Below are positions 43,308 through 52,225 of a DNA stretch of 64,000 nt, in pieces. The stretch is from Sulfuricurvum sp. (GTDB lineage: Bacteria; Campylobacterota; Campylobacteria; Campylobacterales; Sulfurimonadaceae), in assembly GCF_028688295.1 (NCBI RefSeq), contig NZ_JAQTYM010000002.1, forward strand, positions 37,759 to 101,758. Reading direction: 5' to 3'. Below the pieces are notes generated by a model, which worked only from the letters and a program-made list of their open reading frames with translations, made no database searches and was not told where the DNA came from. Made by a program: the position numbers and the translations under genes. The stretch's first letter is position 1. Each line of letters opens with the position of its first letter.

Positions 43308-44636
43308 GTGAAGTTGTTCGAAAAGATCAAAACGTGGTTTAACCCAACCCAAATGCATCGCGCACCTCAGTATGGACGGGGGACACATGCCCTCCCGAAT
43401 CCGGATGAACGAGAGCTGTTTGAACGGGCATCGGAGGCTTTTGTTCAGGGTGATATATTAAGCGGGTATGAATTTTTTCTCTCCTCTCTCACCCACCAAG
43501 ACGATACTTTTTCCCCCTCTCATCTGAGTATTGAACGCACCTCTGAGACTATCAATTTTTCCCTCTATCAGGGGTATGCCCTCATCAAAGGAACTGTGAC
43601 TCCGACATTTCTCGAAGCGTATGCCGATATCGCCCTCAGTGAAAAGTTGCACGTTGCTATCAAACGCCGTTTTTTAGAGCGTGATTTTCAACTCACTTAC
43701 TGCCGTTTTAGTCACAAGGATGGGGTAGCAAAACTCTCAATACGACTCGATAACGCGACGATCACCCCCCAAAAAATCTTTTTTCCCCTCCGCGAAATTG
43801 CCCTTAATGCCGATTTTGAAAAAGAGTTTATCGCTGGTGAGTTTGACGAGTTATCCCTTTTGGATACCCAACATCTCCTGAGTATTTCACGTGATGTTAT
43901 CGAATCAAATTACACTTTTATGCACCAATGGATCCAAGAGACCAGACAAAGTCTGATCGGTCTTTTATCGAATGACAATACCGGCATGGTCTCTTTTAGT
44001 TATCTTGCTTTGTTACTTCAAATCGATTATCTTTTCCTCCCTCATAAAAAAATGGCCAAAAATATCAGTGAAAAAATCAACGGCTATTTCACGGATGATG
44101 AGAAACTGACCGAAGATAAGAATGCCGACTTGGAGCAATATCTAGCCGAGCTTGAAACGATGGATATTGAATCGTTTAACACCCAATTTTACAATTGTCC
44201 CTACACCTTTTCTCCATTTGATCAAGCGTTGCATGATGAGATTGCCGCCTTTATCGAGGAGTCGTTAAACAAAGTGCGCTGGTATAAAAACAATCGTTCA
44301 AACTACGTTATCACCGTAATTTACCGCTATATTTCCCTCTATATCCTCTACAACTACGGGTTACACCCCTCACTGCGATCTCTCTTTCATTTGCATGTCG
44401 AAATCTACACCTCTGAGTTTTTTAAAGCCTCAGGCGAAACACCGCTGTACGATCCTGCCACACAGACGTTCAAACAAAATCTCATAGCGCAACGTATCCG
44501 TGAATCGATTGAACCGTACATGAATCGCTATAAGGGGCTTCAAAATTTCGCCGAACATCTCAATTACAGTGATTTAAACCACTTCAGCCAAAGTTTTTAT
44601 CTCCAAATCAAAAATCTCGATTATACGGAGGTGTAA
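43308..44636 (+). CDS. Unknown protein paired with the zinc-ribbon protease
   Basis: A protein of about 442 residues that I do not recognise. It has no signal peptide or membrane segment. It starts FEKIKTWFNPTQM, has an early helical part (ERELFERASEAFVQGDILSGYEFFLSS), a beta-rich middle (120-190), and a mainly helical C-terminal half with an acidic stretch near DDEKLTEDKNADLEQ. The start is uncertain: frames open at 43266 and 43287, but GTG at 43308 has AAAGGA at good spacing. The stop is two bases before the protease start codon, so the two are surely one operon. It could be the substrate, adaptor or partner of that protease. Confidence 0.75.
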   Translation: MKLFEKIKTWFNPTQMHRAPQYGRGTHALPNPDERELFERASEAFVQGDILSGYEFFLSSLTHQDDTFSPSHLSIERTSETINFSLYQGYALIKGTVTPTFLEAYADIALSEKLHVAIKRRFLERDFQLTYCRFSHKDGVAKLSIRLDNATITPQKIFFPLREIALNADFEKEFIAGEFDELSLLDTQHLLSISRDVIESNYTFMHQWIQETRQSLIGLLSNDNTGMVSFSYLALLLQIDYLFLPHKKMAKNISEKINGYFTDDEKLTEDKNADLEQYLAELETMDIESFNTQFYNCPYTFSPFDQALHDEIAAFIEESLNKVRWYKNNRSNYVITVIYRYISLYILYNYGLHPSLRSLFHLHVEIYTSEFFKASGETPLYDPATQTFKQNLIAQRIRESIEPYMNRYKGLQNFAEHLNYSDLNHFSQSFYLQIKNLDYTEV

Positions 44637-44638
44637 GT

Positions 44639-45736
44639 GTGAATACCACCACCCAAAAAATGGTCGAACAGAGCATCGAAAGTATCGTCCAAATTACCAA
44701 CCCCTACGGGAGTGGAAGCGGATTTTTAATCGATGGCCTCATTATCACCAATTCCCACGTGGTAAGCGGTCTCAAAGAGGTTCTTATTAGTACCAAAACC
44801 CTCCCAAAAACAATCGGTACGGTGATCTATGATGACCCTGCCCTCGATTTGGCCTTTATCCGATCCCCCATCCCGATCAAACATGAGCATCCCTTAAAAC
44901 TCTCCGCGCAGAGTGTACAAGATGGAGACAACGTTATCGCCATCGGGCACCCCTACGGGCTCAACTACTCTACGACAGAGGGGATCGTTTCCAAAGCCAC
45001 AAGGCTGCAAGGTGAAGTTGAATACATCCAGTTTGATGCGGCAATAAACCCCGGAAACAGCGGAGGACCTCTGCTGAATGACTCGGCAGAGGTGATCGGC
45101 GTCAATACGTTTATCATCCAAAACTCAAACAATCTGGGATTTGCCCTCCCAGCCTATACCCTCAAAGAGGCACTCGATCAGTTTAACGCCCTCAAAACTG
45201 AAGATGTCATCCGCTGCACCTCATGTAAAAACGTCATACAAGAGATGGCTATTCAAAATGACTATTGCCCGAAATGCGGTACGAAACTCGACGTCGCCAA
45301 ACGCAGACGCGAGGGGTATAAGCCCTCCGGCGTTGTTGCATTGATCGAAAAGATTTTAAAAGCGTTGGATATCAATGTTACCCTCGCCCGCCGCTCGCAG
45401 AGAAGTTGGCGCTTTGAGATGGGACCTACCCGAATCGACATCAACTACTACGACAACGGGATCGTGATCGCCGATTCAGCCCTCTGCCGAATCCCTCAAG
45501 AAAACATAGAAGTGTTGTACGATTTTTTACTGGGGGAAAACAGTGCATTGGAGCGACTCCAATTCTCCATCAACGAGAATACCGTTTATCTCTCGTATAT
45601 CGTTGTGGATTCTTCTTTAAGTGAAGAATACGGTATCACGGCACTGCGCAAACTCTTCGAGAGTGCACCGCACTACCAAGCCCTCTTACTCGGTGAGTTT
45701 AAAGCACTGGAACCGAAGTTTGATGAGTTCGAATAG
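44639..45736 (+). CDS. Cytoplasmic trypsin-like protease with zinc ribbon and YbjN-like domain
   Basis: A 365-residue protein with an HtrA-like protease domain (1-180). The catalytic triad is intact: His40 in TNSHVV, Asp70 in ALDLAF, Ser141 in NPGNSGGPLL. No signal peptide or membrane anchor is present and there is no PDZ domain, unlike DegP or DegS. Next come a zinc ribbon (CTSC 193-196, CPKC 210-213) and a C-terminal domain (about 230-355) resembling the YbjN/type III chaperone-like fold (EKILKALDINVTLARRSQRS, then VLYDFLLGENS). The start is GTG behind GGAGGTG. The domain set points to regulated cleavage inside the cell. It overlaps the convergent DUF502 gene by 38 bases. Confidence 0.8.
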   Translation: MNTTTQKMVEQSIESIVQITNPYGSGSGFLIDGLIITNSHVVSGLKEVLISTKTLPKTIGTVIYDDPALDLAFIRSPIPIKHEHPLKLSAQSVQDGDNVIAIGHPYGLNYSTTEGIVSKATRLQGEVEYIQFDAAINPGNSGGPLLNDSAEVIGVNTFIIQNSNNLGFALPAYTLKEALDQFNALKTEDVIRCTSCKNVIQEMAIQNDYCPKCGTKLDVAKRRREGYKPSGVVALIEKILKALDINVTLARRSQRSWRFEMGPTRIDINYYDNGIVIADSALCRIPQENIEVLYDFLLGENSALERLQFSINENTVYLSYIVVDSSLSEEYGITALRKLFESAPHYQALLLGEFKALEPKFDEFE

Positions 45737-46331
45737 AGTTGGTAATTTCCTCTCGTTTCGGGAAATCGGCTCCCATACTGATAATAAAAGAAGATGCTTC
45801 CTGAAGCGTCAATGAGGTTTTGAGTGTCAAATTCTCATCCACGATAACGGTATATCCGCTTGTAGGATTGGGAGAGGTCGGAATAAACAAAACACAGATA
45901 TTTTCATGACGATTTAAAAGATAAGCAGGAACCCATACATCTTTTTTAGGATATTCGACGAGCACTACCTCTTTACGAGCTCCATCTTCTCCCCCTGAAA
46001 ACATAGCCGCCATTTTTTTCGAGACTGAGTAGATCGAACGAATAGCGGGAATCCGCTCGAACGTATTATCGATGATAGAAACAAACATTGATTTTCCATA
46101 TTTCTCAATTGAGTACCCTAATAGTGCGAAAACAGCTACCACAGCAATCATAAGAAAAATAGTAAAACCAAAAGAATGGGTGTAATCATGGAGTGATAGA
46201 TAAGCACTCACCCCTAAATCTTTTAGGAAATTAACAACCACTAAAACTAAAATCAGAGGGAACAAAGAGAGTGCACCGACAAAAATATAGCGGACTAATA
46301 ATTTGGAGCGTTCATTCATTGCGTTGCGCAT
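45699..46331 (-). CDS. DUF502 family membrane protein
   Basis: A 211-residue inner membrane protein of unknown function. Two hydrophobic segments (about 14-38, FVGALSLFPLILVLVVVNF; 55-77, FTIFLMIAVVAVFALLGYS) are followed by a soluble domain. This has the family pattern ERIPAIRSIYSVSKKMAAMF, EYPKKDVWVPAYL and FIPTSPNPTSGYTVIV. The frame runs to 46424; I start at the ATG 46329-46331 with GAAGG upstream, and an ATG four codons later (46319) is also possible. Its end overlaps the protease gene on the other strand. Confidence 0.85.
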   Translation of the reverse strand: MRNAMNERSKLLVRYIFVGALSLFPLILVLVVVNFLKDLGVSAYLSLHDYTHSFGFTIFLMIAVVAVFALLGYSIEKYGKSMFVSIIDNTFERIPAIRSIYSVSKKMAAMFSGGEDGARKEVVLVEYPKKDVWVPAYLLNRHENICVLFIPTSPNPTSGYTVIVDENLTLKTSLTLQEASSFIISMGADFPKREEITNSIRTHQTSVPVL

Positions 46332-46390
46332 CGATTCATAACCTTCATAACAAATTGCAAAATTATAGAATAGTTTTTGAAACACTTTAC

Positions 46391-46396
46391 TACAAT
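46391..46396 (+). promoter_or_regulatory. Possible -10 box for the M3 peptidase gene
   Basis: TACAAT 22 bases before the ATG at 46419, in the 87-base divergent gap with the DUF502 gene. Confidence 0.45.
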
Positions 46397-46418
46397 AACA
46401 CCACATATAGGAGAAATC

Positions 46419-48371
46419 ATGCACCCATTCGCCGAATTTAAACTCAATTTAGAGACTTTTATTACCGATTTGAACGCTCTTATCGAGATCAACCATAAAA
46501 CCATAGAGAATTTACTTGCTACGCCGGAAAAAACCTACGCCAATTTTGTCCGCCCTTTTGATCTGATGGAGGAGGATTTGGAGCTGTTGTTTACCCCGCT
46601 ATCTCATATCAATGCGGTTAAAAACTCCGAAGCGTCCCAAAAAGTATACGCTGATACCCTACCGATCCTCACTGATTACTCCACCTTTGTGGGACAAAAT
46701 CTCGATATTTATGAAGCGTTCAAAAGTGTCAAAGCTCGTGAATATGACTCTCTAAATATCGAACAGCGCCGTATTTTGGATCTCAATATTCTCCATTTTG
46801 AGCTTGCGGGTGCCCATTTGGATACGGTTTCTAAAGAGCGTTTGGCGCAGATCAATCTACGTAAAAGCACTCTTACCAACGACTTCTCCCAAAACGTTCT
46901 CGATGCCACCAATGCGTATGAGAAAGTCATCACCGATCCTACCGATGTGGAGGGTATCCCTGAAAGTGATTTAGAAAATGCCCGCTTTGAAGAAGACGGC
47001 GTCACCAAATACCGCTTTACCCTCCAAATGCCCTCTTATATCGCCTACATGACCTATGGGGTTAACCGCATCATCCGAGAGGAGCTGTACCGTGCTTATA
47101 CCACCCGTGCACCGCAAAACGGAGCAATTATTGATGAACTAATGGCATTACGTCAGGAGAGTGCAAAACTCCTCGGATTTGAGAACTACGCTGAGTACTC
47201 CCTTGCGTCCAAAATGGCACCGAGCACAGAGAGTGTTTTAACATTTTTAAATTCCCTCATCGAAGCGTCTCGCCGTCAGGGGCTGCGAGAACTCGAAGAG
47301 CTTCGTGCCATCGCTCCGGACGTTGTTCTGCAAAGCTACGACACCGCCTATTTCGGCGAAATCCTCAAAAAAGCTCAATACGACATCGACGAAGAGGAGT
47401 ATCGCCCCTACTTCGAACAACACAGTGTAATGGAGGGGATGTTCACCTTTTTGAATGAACTCTTCGGCATCCGTTTTGTCCGCCAAAACATCAAATTATG
47501 GGACCCGAAAGCAAGTGCCTATGATATTTATGAGGGGGAAGAACTCACCGCGCGGGTCTATTTCGATCTCGAAGCCCGCAAAGACAAACGGGGTGGCGCA
47601 TGGATGCACAATTTCCAAACCCATTGCGAAGATACTCAGGGGTGCACCCATCTCTCCAGCGCATTCGTTGTCTGTAACTTCCCCCCATCTTCGGATACCT
47701 CTCCCTCACTGCTGCGGCACGATGATGTAGTCACCCTCTTTCACGAGATGGGACACACAATCCACCATCTACTGAGCAAAGTCAAAGAACACGGGGTGAG
47801 CGGAGTCAACGGTGTTGAATGGGATGCGGTGGAATTTCCATCACAATTTTTAGAGAACTTCGCTTATGAGCCAAAAGTTCTGAAACTGTTTGCTTCGCAT
47901 CATGAGAGCGGCGAAATCCTTAGTGATGAAATGATCGAAAAACTGATCCGAGCTAAAAACTTTCAAAGCGGTATGTTTATGCTTCGACAGATCGAATTCT
48001 CCCTTTTCGATTTCGAACTCCATTCAAAACTCTATCAAGGTGATGAGATTCAAAACCTGCTCGATTCCATCCGTGACCAAACAGCTCTTATCAAACCTCC
48101 GGCGTATAATAAATTCCAAAACGGATTCAGCCATATCTTCAGCGGTGGATACAGTGCGGGGTATTACAGCTACAAATGGGCGGAGGTGCTCAGCGCGGAT
48201 GCTTATTATGCCATTGTCGATGAGGGTGTTTTCGGGAGTGAGCTTGCCCGTCGCTACAAAGAGATCGTATTAGGAAAAGGAGGATCTCAGACTATGCAGG
48301 AGCTTTTTGTAGAAATGATGGGACGTGAATGCGACTCTAAAAATCTCCTGCGTCTGAGCGGAATCGAATAA
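46419..48371 (+). CDS. M3 family oligopeptidase (oligopeptidase A-like)
   Basis: A cytoplasmic zinc metallopeptidase that degrades short peptides, 650 residues. The zinc motif is HEMGHTIHHLL within TLFHEMGHTIHH, and the third ligand Glu lies in VEFPSQFLENF. The helical M3 domain covers the whole chain. GGAWMHNFQ and SGGYSAGYYSYKWAEVLSADAY are further family landmarks. A longer frame starts at 46377; the ATG at 46419 has TAGGAG in front. It is followed immediately by the EEP hydrolase gene. Confidence 0.93.
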   Translation: MHPFAEFKLNLETFITDLNALIEINHKTIENLLATPEKTYANFVRPFDLMEEDLELLFTPLSHINAVKNSEASQKVYADTLPILTDYSTFVGQNLDIYEAFKSVKAREYDSLNIEQRRILDLNILHFELAGAHLDTVSKERLAQINLRKSTLTNDFSQNVLDATNAYEKVITDPTDVEGIPESDLENARFEEDGVTKYRFTLQMPSYIAYMTYGVNRIIREELYRAYTTRAPQNGAIIDELMALRQESAKLLGFENYAEYSLASKMAPSTESVLTFLNSLIEASRRQGLRELEELRAIAPDVVLQSYDTAYFGEILKKAQYDIDEEEYRPYFEQHSVMEGMFTFLNELFGIRFVRQNIKLWDPKASAYDIYEGEELTARVYFDLEARKDKRGGAWMHNFQTHCEDTQGCTHLSSAFVVCNFPPSSDTSPSLLRHDDVVTLFHEMGHTIHHLLSKVKEHGVSGVNGVEWDAVEFPSQFLENFAYEPKVLKLFASHHESGEILSDEMIEKLIRAKNFQSGMFMLRQIEFSLFDFELHSKLYQGDEIQNLLDSIRDQTALIKPPAYNKFQNGFSHIFSGGYSAGYYSYKWAEVLSADAYYAIVDEGVFGSELARRYKEIVLGKGGSQTMQELFVEMMGRECDSKNLLRLSGIE

Positions 48372-49379
48372 ATGCGTATAACATTGCTCTTGGCATTATT
48401 AATCTCATTTTTGGGAGGGGTAGATGTGAAAATAGCGAGCTACAACGTCGAGAACCTGTTTGATATGAACCGTGATGGAAATGAGTACGAAGAGTATACC
48501 CCTAACGGCGATTGGGGATGGACACAGGATATTTATCGCATTAAACTCAAAAATACTGCCCAAGTTATCCGAGCTGTCAATGCCGATATTATCGCCCTTC
48601 AGGAGATTGAATCAGAGGTTGCACTCAAAGATCTCAAAACCGAGCTCAATCGACAAGGGCTTTATTATCAATACTATCTCTTTGCGCGCGGAAAAAAATC
48701 GAGCGTTAACACTGCGATTTTAAGTCGCTATCCTATTCAAAGCGGCCTCAAACATCCCGTTAGTTATACTCGAAAATATCGCGATATTTTAGAAGCAAAA
48801 ATCGATATCAACGGCCAATCGTTACGGGTATTTGTCAATCACTGGAAATCGAAAAGTGGTCCTGAGAGTGAGCGAATCTTATCCGCCAAACGTCTTATTT
48901 ATCGTCTCAATGAACTATCAGAAAATGAGCCTTTTGTATTACTCGGAGATTTCAACTCCCATTATGAAGAGTACAAAACCTTTCTCAAAAGCCGTAAACA
49001 TAACGATACCGAAGGGATAACCGGGATCAATCATATCCTCAAAACCATTGATGATGAGGGAAATCCTATCACCTACGCATCCCTTAAAAACAGTGATGGA
49101 CATCTCTATAATCTCTGGTATGACGTGGATGAAAAACAACGATGGAGCCATAAATACAAAGGCAAAGGGGAAGCTCTGGATAATATGATTATCTCTTCTG
49201 CCCTAGCAGATGGAGAGGGACTAGAGTATGTTCGAGGGAGCTTTCAACGTTTTGAAGCAGACTATCTATTCTACAAAGGTAAACCCTACCGCTGGCAACA
49301 TTCTAAAACCCATCCAAAACACCATCTAGGGGAAGGATACTCCGATCACTTGCCGATTTACGCTCTCTTTCGAATGTAA
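48372..49379 (+). CDS. Secreted endonuclease/exonuclease/phosphatase family protein
   Basis: A 335-residue exported hydrolase with a short signal peptide (MRITLLLALLISFLGG). The EEP motifs are ASYNVENLFD, DIIALQEIES (metal Glu), VNHWKSK, LLGDFNSH (Asp/Asn) and YSDHLPIYALF (catalytic Asp-His). It could be a periplasmic or secreted nuclease or phosphodiesterase; a nuclease supplying nucleotides or phosphate is the usual guess for such proteins. The ATG follows the M3 peptidase stop directly. Substrate not determined from sequence. Confidence 0.85.
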   Translation: MRITLLLALLISFLGGVDVKIASYNVENLFDMNRDGNEYEEYTPNGDWGWTQDIYRIKLKNTAQVIRAVNADIIALQEIESEVALKDLKTELNRQGLYYQYYLFARGKKSSVNTAILSRYPIQSGLKHPVSYTRKYRDILEAKIDINGQSLRVFVNHWKSKSGPESERILSAKRLIYRLNELSENEPFVLLGDFNSHYEEYKTFLKSRKHNDTEGITGINHILKTIDDEGNPITYASLKNSDGHLYNLWYDVDEKQRWSHKYKGKGEALDNMIISSALADGEGLEYVRGSFQRFEADYLFYKGKPYRWQHSKTHPKHHLGEGYSDHLPIYALFRM

Positions 49380-49390
49380 CGCAGATTGGC

Positions 49391-49396
49391 TATAAT
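49391..49396 (+). promoter_or_regulatory. -10 box for CHAD gene, suggesting leaderless mRNA
   Basis: TATAAT in TTGGCTATAATGGGTAA. It ends six bases before the ATG at 49403, so transcription would begin at or next to the start codon. No Shine-Dalgarno sequence lies in between. Confidence 0.65.
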
Positions 49397-49402
49397 GGGT
49401 AA

Positions 49403-50164
49403 ATGGAAGCAACAAAATTAACGCAATATCTACTCTATCAGCTCTATCATTCACGTGTACTTCTCCATTCACTGCAACAAGGTGCAAAGGAGGAGCAAAT
49501 TCATGAGTTCCGAGTTACTCTACGCCGTATCCGTTCACTCGTCAACCTCTTTTTAGGTAAATCACTCCCATTTCCTAAAATACTGAAACTTGCCATGCAA
49601 GAGACCAATCCCATTCGAGAACTCGATGTACTTATCGATTCTCTCTCACGTTCCAAGTACCCTAAACTCTTCAAGTATCTCTTAAAACTTCGAAAAAACA
49701 ATGTTAAATCTCTTTTTACCCAAAAATACACCGACAAAACACTCGTATTGATCGATGAGTATTCAGCTCTACTCTCAGAGAGCAATCCCGATTATCTCTC
49801 AGAAATACTGATACAAAAAGTTCTTACCCACTATCAACACTGCCTTGATTCGTATTTAGCACTTGAACCCGATGCCGATCCTAGAACACTCCATCGTCTA
49901 CGAATCGAGTTCAAAGACGCACGGTACGGTTTTGAGTTTTTGGAGATTTCCGATCTGCATCACTGCAAAGAGGTGATTTCCCATTGTAAACAGCTTCAAA
50001 ACACTTTAGGAGCGATTCAAGACACGGTAAACCAAATCGATCTGCTTAAAAAAATCTATCTAGAGTTCCCCGTACCCGAGGTCAAAGAGCTTTTACAAAA
50101 ACAGAAAAAAGAGCTTCAAAAGCTCAAAGCGACCACTCAATCGGAGCTATCTGCATCGATTTGA
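49403..50164 (+). CDS. CHAD domain protein
   Basis: A 253-residue all-helical protein. CHAD domains have two four-helix bundles with conserved His and basic residues; many bind polyphosphate granules. Here the landmarks are EQIHEFRVTLRRIRSLVNLF in the first half and RTLHRLRIEFKDARYGFEFL in the second. No CYTH domain (its frequent partner) is fused. The 3' end overlaps convergent ung by 41 bases. The start codon appears leaderless. Confidence 0.85.
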   Translation: MEATKLTQYLLYQLYHSRVLLHSLQQGAKEEQIHEFRVTLRRIRSLVNLFLGKSLPFPKILKLAMQETNPIRELDVLIDSLSRSKYPKLFKYLLKLRKNNVKSLFTQKYTDKTLVLIDEYSALLSESNPDYLSEILIQKVLTHYQHCLDSYLALEPDADPRTLHRLRIEFKDARYGFEFLEISDLHHCKEVISHCKQLQNTLGAIQDTVNQIDLLKKIYLEFPVPEVKELLQKQKKELQKLKATTQSELSASI

Positions 50165-50798
50165 GATAGTCGTTCGTTTGACTAAATGGCTTCGATCCGA
50201 AAAATCCCCGATAGGACGAAAGAGGCGAAGGATGGGGTGCTTTGAGAATTAAGTGTTTAGACTCATCTATTAAAGCCGCTTTTTTCCCCGCAGGTGCCCC
50301 CCAGAGGATAAAAACGATATGTTCGCGCTGTGCACTAAGCGTTCGGATTACTTGATCGGTAAATCGCTCCCACCCCCGCTCTTTATGGGAAAATGGTTCA
50401 CCTGAGCGGACAGTGAGGAGAGTGTTGAGAAGCAATACCCCCTCCTGCGCCCAATGGCTCAAATCGCCACTTTTGGGGTACGGACATCCGATGTCACTCA
50501 CCAGCTCTTTAAAGATATTTTGGAGTGATGGGGGAAGAGGAATCCCTTGCTGAACCGAAAACGATAACCCGTGTGCCTGACCTGCTCCATGATAAGGGTC
50601 TTGACCTAAAATAACCACTTTGACATTCTCAAAAGGGGTAGAATTAAATGCATTGAAGATATGGTTGCCGTGCGGGAAAATAGTGTAGTTTTTTTTCTCT
50701 TCGACTAAAAAAGCTTTTAGCTCTTCCATGTAGGGGTGAGCAAACTCACCCTTTAATGCCTCTTTCCAGCTCTCATGGATAATCGGAGAAACACTCAT
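50124..50798 (-). CDS. ung: Uracil-DNA glycosylase
   Basis: Removes uracil from DNA that arises by cytosine deamination. The 224-residue family 1 enzyme has all motifs: the catalytic water-activating loop GQDPYHGAGQAHGLSFSV, LLLNTLLTV and the HPSPLSSYRGFFGSKPFSQTN intercalation loop. It follows hspR by four bases and should be transcribed from the HAIR-controlled cbpA promoter, which ties this repair enzyme to heat shock control. Confidence 0.97.
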   Translation of the reverse strand: MSVSPIIHESWKEALKGEFAHPYMEELKAFLVEEKKNYTIFPHGNHIFNAFNSTPFENVKVVILGQDPYHGAGQAHGLSFSVQQGIPLPPSLQNIFKELVSDIGCPYPKSGDLSHWAQEGVLLLNTLLTVRSGEPFSHKERGWERFTDQVIRTLSAQREHIVFILWGAPAGKKAALIDESKHLILKAPHPSPLSSYRGFFGSKPFSQTNDYLKSMQIAPIEWSL

Positions 50799-50802
50799 AC
50801 AA

Positions 50803-51189
50803 TTACTTTAAAATATCATCATCAAAAATGACCATTTCATAGATACTACGCTTGGTCACGAGCGATTTTTCAGGAGGAACACCGCTAGAGCTTCGCATAC
50901 GCGCGATTTCGGCGCGTAACTCCATCATCTCCTGCTCCATCGCCTCCATTTTGTCTTTGAGACGAATCACGACATCGACACCGGCAAGGTTCACCCCTAC
51001 TTCACGAGTCAAACGGAGAATCATTTTGATTTTTTCGATGTCACGCTGAGAATAGAGACGGATACGTCCGTCCGAGCGTGAGGGGGCGATCAAATTTTCC
51101 CGTTCATATTGACGAAGGGTCTGCGGATGAATATCCAAAATCTTGGCAACAATACTGATCATATAAACCGGTTCGTCAAAATGGTGCAT
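50803..51189 (-). CDS. hspR: Heat shock repressor HspR (MerR family)
   Basis: A DNA-binding repressor of chaperone genes that recognises HAIR elements. It has 128 residues with an N-terminal MerR-type winged helix (YMISIVAKILDIHPQTLRQYERENLIAPSRSDGRIRLYS) and a C-terminal coiled coil with Met/Glu-rich sequence. It lies three bases after cbpA, as in Campylobacter and Helicobacter, where HspR represses its own operon together with groESL and dnaK operons. The operator upstream of cbpA is listed separately. Confidence 0.95.
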   Translation of the reverse strand: MHHFDEPVYMISIVAKILDIHPQTLRQYERENLIAPSRSDGRIRLYSQRDIEKIKMILRLTREVGVNLAGVDVVIRLKDKMEAMEQEMMELRAEIARMRSSSGVPPEKSLVTKRSIYEMVIFDDDILK

Positions 51190-51192
51190 ACC

Positions 51193-52077
51193 CTACTCCT
51201 GTGGAAGAGATTTTTTCATTTGTTCGACCAAATCCACATCGATTTTATCGACAGGAGGTAAAACGATATTTGCTTTGAGATACAAATCACCGCGTACATT
51301 GCTCTGACGGTTCATTACCCCCATCTCTTTGAGACGGAAACGTTGACCGTTTTTGGTGTTTTCAGGCACCTTTAGCGTTACCTCTTTTTCCAATGTCTGA
51401 ATCGCTACTTTTCCGCCGAAAAGTGCGGCATAGAGAGGGACGTTAAAGGTTTTGACCAAATTATCCCCTTCGCGCTCATACTCAGGATTTGCGGCGACAT
51501 CGATCCGCAGGTACAAATCACCCACTTGCGATCCATGTTTTTTCCCTTTTCCGCGAACACGGAGTTTTTCACCGCTTTTGATCCCAGCAGGGATTTTAAT
51601 GTCGAAACTCTCTCCCGAGAGGCTGATCGAGTGTTTTCCACCGAGAACTGCTACGGCAAAGGGAACGGTAACATTGGCATCGATATCGAGGTTCATCCCT
51701 CCGCCGAAGCCACTCCCTCCGAATCCTCCACCGCCAAAGCCGCCGAAACCGCCTCCGCCAAATCCTCCGGCACCGCCGCCACCGAACATACTGCGTAAAA
51801 TCTCATCCAAATCAACATTCCCGCCTTGACCGCGAGCAAAATCGTGAAAATTCTGACCGCCGAACATCGAGTCGCCATACTGATCGTATTTTGCACGCTT
51901 GTCTTTGTCACTGAGGACTTCATACGCGGCATTAATCTCTTTAAATTTCTCTTCTGCCGCAGGATCTTTGTTCACATCGGGATGATACTGACGTGCAAGT
52001 TTGCGGTACGCTTTTTTGATCTCGGCTTCGCTTGCACCGGGAGCGATTTCGAGAGTAGTGTATAAACTTTTAGACAT
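51193..52077 (-). CDS. cbpA: CbpA/DnaJ-type co-chaperone
   Basis: An Hsp40 co-chaperone that stimulates DnaK. It has 294 residues. The J domain (1-70) contains the essential HPD in [10 protein letters not shown] Gly/Phe-rich region (about 85-130) leads to two beta substrate-binding domains with [21 protein letters not shown] and a dimerisation tail. The zinc-finger cysteines of DnaJ are absent, so it is CbpA-type. It is the first gene of the cbpA-hspR-ung operon. Confidence 0.95.
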   Translation of the reverse strand: MSKSLYTTLEIAPGASEAEIKKAYRKLARQYHPDVNKDPAAEEKFKEINAAYEVLSDKDKRAKYDQYGDSMFGGQNFHDFARGQGGNVDLDEILRSMFGGGGAGGFGGGGFGGFGGGGFGGSGFGGGMNLDIDANVTVPFAVAVLGGKHSISLSGESFDIKIPAGIKSGEKLRVRGKGKKHGSQVGDLYLRIDVAANPEYEREGDNLVKTFNVPLYAALFGGKVAIQTLEKEVTLKVPENTKNGQRFRLKEMGVMNRQSNVRGDLYLKANIVLPPVDKIDVDLVEQMKKSLPQE

Positions 52078-52118
52078 AGTTGTATCCTATTAAAATCATA
52101 GCTAGTTATTTGTTAAAA

Positions 52119-52148
52119 ATTATAGCACTAAGTTTGAGTCAATGTCAA
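52119..52148 (-). promoter_or_regulatory. Sigma-70 type promoter of cbpA-hspR-ung
   Basis: On the minus strand TTGACA (52143-52148) and TATAAT (52119-52124) are both perfect and separated by 18 bases. This is one of the few promoters in the window with a clear -35. The HspR operator covers the -35. Confidence 0.8.
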
Positions 52149-52153
52149 TCAAG
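52133..52153 (-). promoter_or_regulatory. HAIR operator for HspR
   Basis: Minus-strand CTTGATT, seven bases, ACTCAAA. The HAIR consensus is CTTGAGT-N7-ACTCAAG, so 12 of 14 arm bases match and the spacing is exact. It overlaps the -35 hexamer, the right place for repression by HspR. Confidence 0.85.
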
Positions 52154-52200
52154 GTTAAAAAGAAAAGTTCGTAGACAAGGGTTTTATGGGGGATTTAAAG

Positions 52201-52219
52201 TTGCGCCATAGCGGCGCAA
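52201..52219 (-). terminator. Hairpin after purH
   Basis: A perfect seven-base stem TTGCGCC / GGCGCAA with a five-base loop, six bases past the purH stop. The following T run on the minus strand is short. It separates purH from the heat-shock promoter. Confidence 0.55.
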
Positions 52220-52225
52220 TCATTC

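Noticed and set aside
51452..51829. Open frame of 125 codons antisense to cbpA, Pro-rich
   Set aside because: It is the mirror of the Gly/Phe-rich region of cbpA; the proline runs come from glycine codons read backwards, with no ribosome site.
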